64,000 nucleotides of DNA from Ochotona curzoniae (taxonomy: Eukaryota > Chordata > Mammalia > Lagomorpha > Ochotonidae): assembly GCF_017591425.1 (NCBI RefSeq), contig NW_024465751.1, positions 8,308,001 to 8,372,000 of the forward strand. The letters are read 5' to 3'. Positions 63,206-64,000 of this stretch are shown in pieces (position 1 is the first letter of the stretch; each line of letters begins with the position of its first letter). The notes under the pieces were generated by a model. The model was not told the origin of the DNA. It worked only from the letters and a program-made list of their open reading frames with translations, and searched no databases. A program made the position numbers and the translations under genes.

Positions 63206-64000
63206 CAAAAGCATATCCCAAGTGCATGCAATGGTGCTTGACATACAATACATGCCCCCATTTTCTTTGTATTCTGCATCCACCACTCATGAATTCTTAA
63301 GCAAGTCAACCAGTTGGAACACAGCTCCAGTGCCTTATTTTTGATGCAAGAGTTAAGATAGAAAAGACTACTAGGAAACTCACAGAGTCGATTAGAGCTC
63401 ATTCACCACAAGCTAAGAAAACAGTATTTAAGGTGTGCTGGGCACTCAGGAAACACCAGCTGTCATCAGCTGGACACTTCGTACTTGCTACAGGTTTATG
63501 CCAAGATCTTGACATCTTACAATAATGCCTGGATTTCTAGGGGATCTTTGTGGTCATTTGTGCCCTGTTCATGACTTCAACCAGGGAAGCCTCGCCTGCT
63601 TTTATGCCACATCTGGGACCCAACATCTTAGCCTGGGAGTCAAGCTCATACTTTGTGTTTCATTGTTTTTTTCTTTACTCTGCCTTAGAATGTTTCTGGA
63701 AGTCAGATTTTTTGTTTTATTTATTTTTTTACCTCTTGCTCAAGTTCTCTGAGACCTCAATCCAGAGGAAAACTCACTTTTTTTTTTGGTTCAAAGGCTG
63801 TTGATACCAGTGAATTTTTGGAAGCAAAACTTGGGCCATACATCTCCCCAGAGGCAAAGAGCAGCAAAGGGTGAGAAAGACAGGAGAGAGGCCACATCTC
63901 CCAGAGATGTCTACTGCCCACAGCTTGGTATGCACGAACATGGGCACACAGGAAGAAACCTTTGTCTTTGTCACCATCCCCAAGGGTGGTGACACTAACG
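63206..64000. other. Right-hand end of the window
   Basis: No gene or RNA recognised; frames are short. Confidence 0.45.

Overview
The window reads as lagomorph nuclear DNA, most likely pika (Ochotona). It holds about 45 copies or pieces of a tRNA-headed C-type SINE (CSINE). Their young consensus has motifs such as GGTTCTAATCCC, GAATCATCGGACGG and TATATCTGACTTTSCAATAAA, which I remember as the pika form rather than the rabbit form. The genus call rests on memory of SINE consensus, not a search. There are no bacterial-style operons, and most open reading frames are by-products of SINEs, microsatellites or a minisatellite.

Layout: 1-7.2 kb is intergenic, SINE-rich DNA downstream of the only convincing protein-coding gene, ZNF572, which runs on the minus strand. 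Its two coding exons are 9444-9501 and 7432-8855. They encode twelve C2H2 zinc fingers, and a GC-rich promoter-like region with a 35-bp minisatellite lies upstream at 11.05-11.7 kb. The C-terminal tail is disrupted by a 90-bp copy of sequence lying 1.35 kb further downstream. In human, ZNF572 sits between MTSS1 and SQLE on 8q24.13, with a gene-poor interval on its 5' side. The emptiness of 12-60 kb here fits that synteny; no exon of either neighbour was seen.

From 12 to 60 kb the window is a repeat landscape. It contains CSINEs of several ages; four copies of one long G-rich repeat family with a degenerate internal tandem structure and an A-rich 3' end (13.4-15.7, 24.2-26.1, 39.6-40.05 and 42.2-45.0 kb); old L1M 3'-end pieces; L2, MIR, MER5A-like and MaLR-type LTR pieces; and CTTT/CCTT and CA microsatellites. 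Three very short snRNA 5'-end retrocopies are visible: one of U6 and two of U2, the two U2 copies cut at almost the same base.

At 60.77-62.94 kb there is a processed retrocopy of MOSPD1 with 5' UTR, coding region, 3' UTR, an A-rich tail and a perfect 23-bp target-site duplication. Its MSP-domain reading frame is still open, but two deletions destroy the C-terminal membrane part.

No multi-gene system is visible. The most interesting items are the templated duplication in ZNF572, the snRNA micro-retrocopies, the tandem-structured retroelement family and the hairpin-forming minisatellite next to the ZNF572 promoter.
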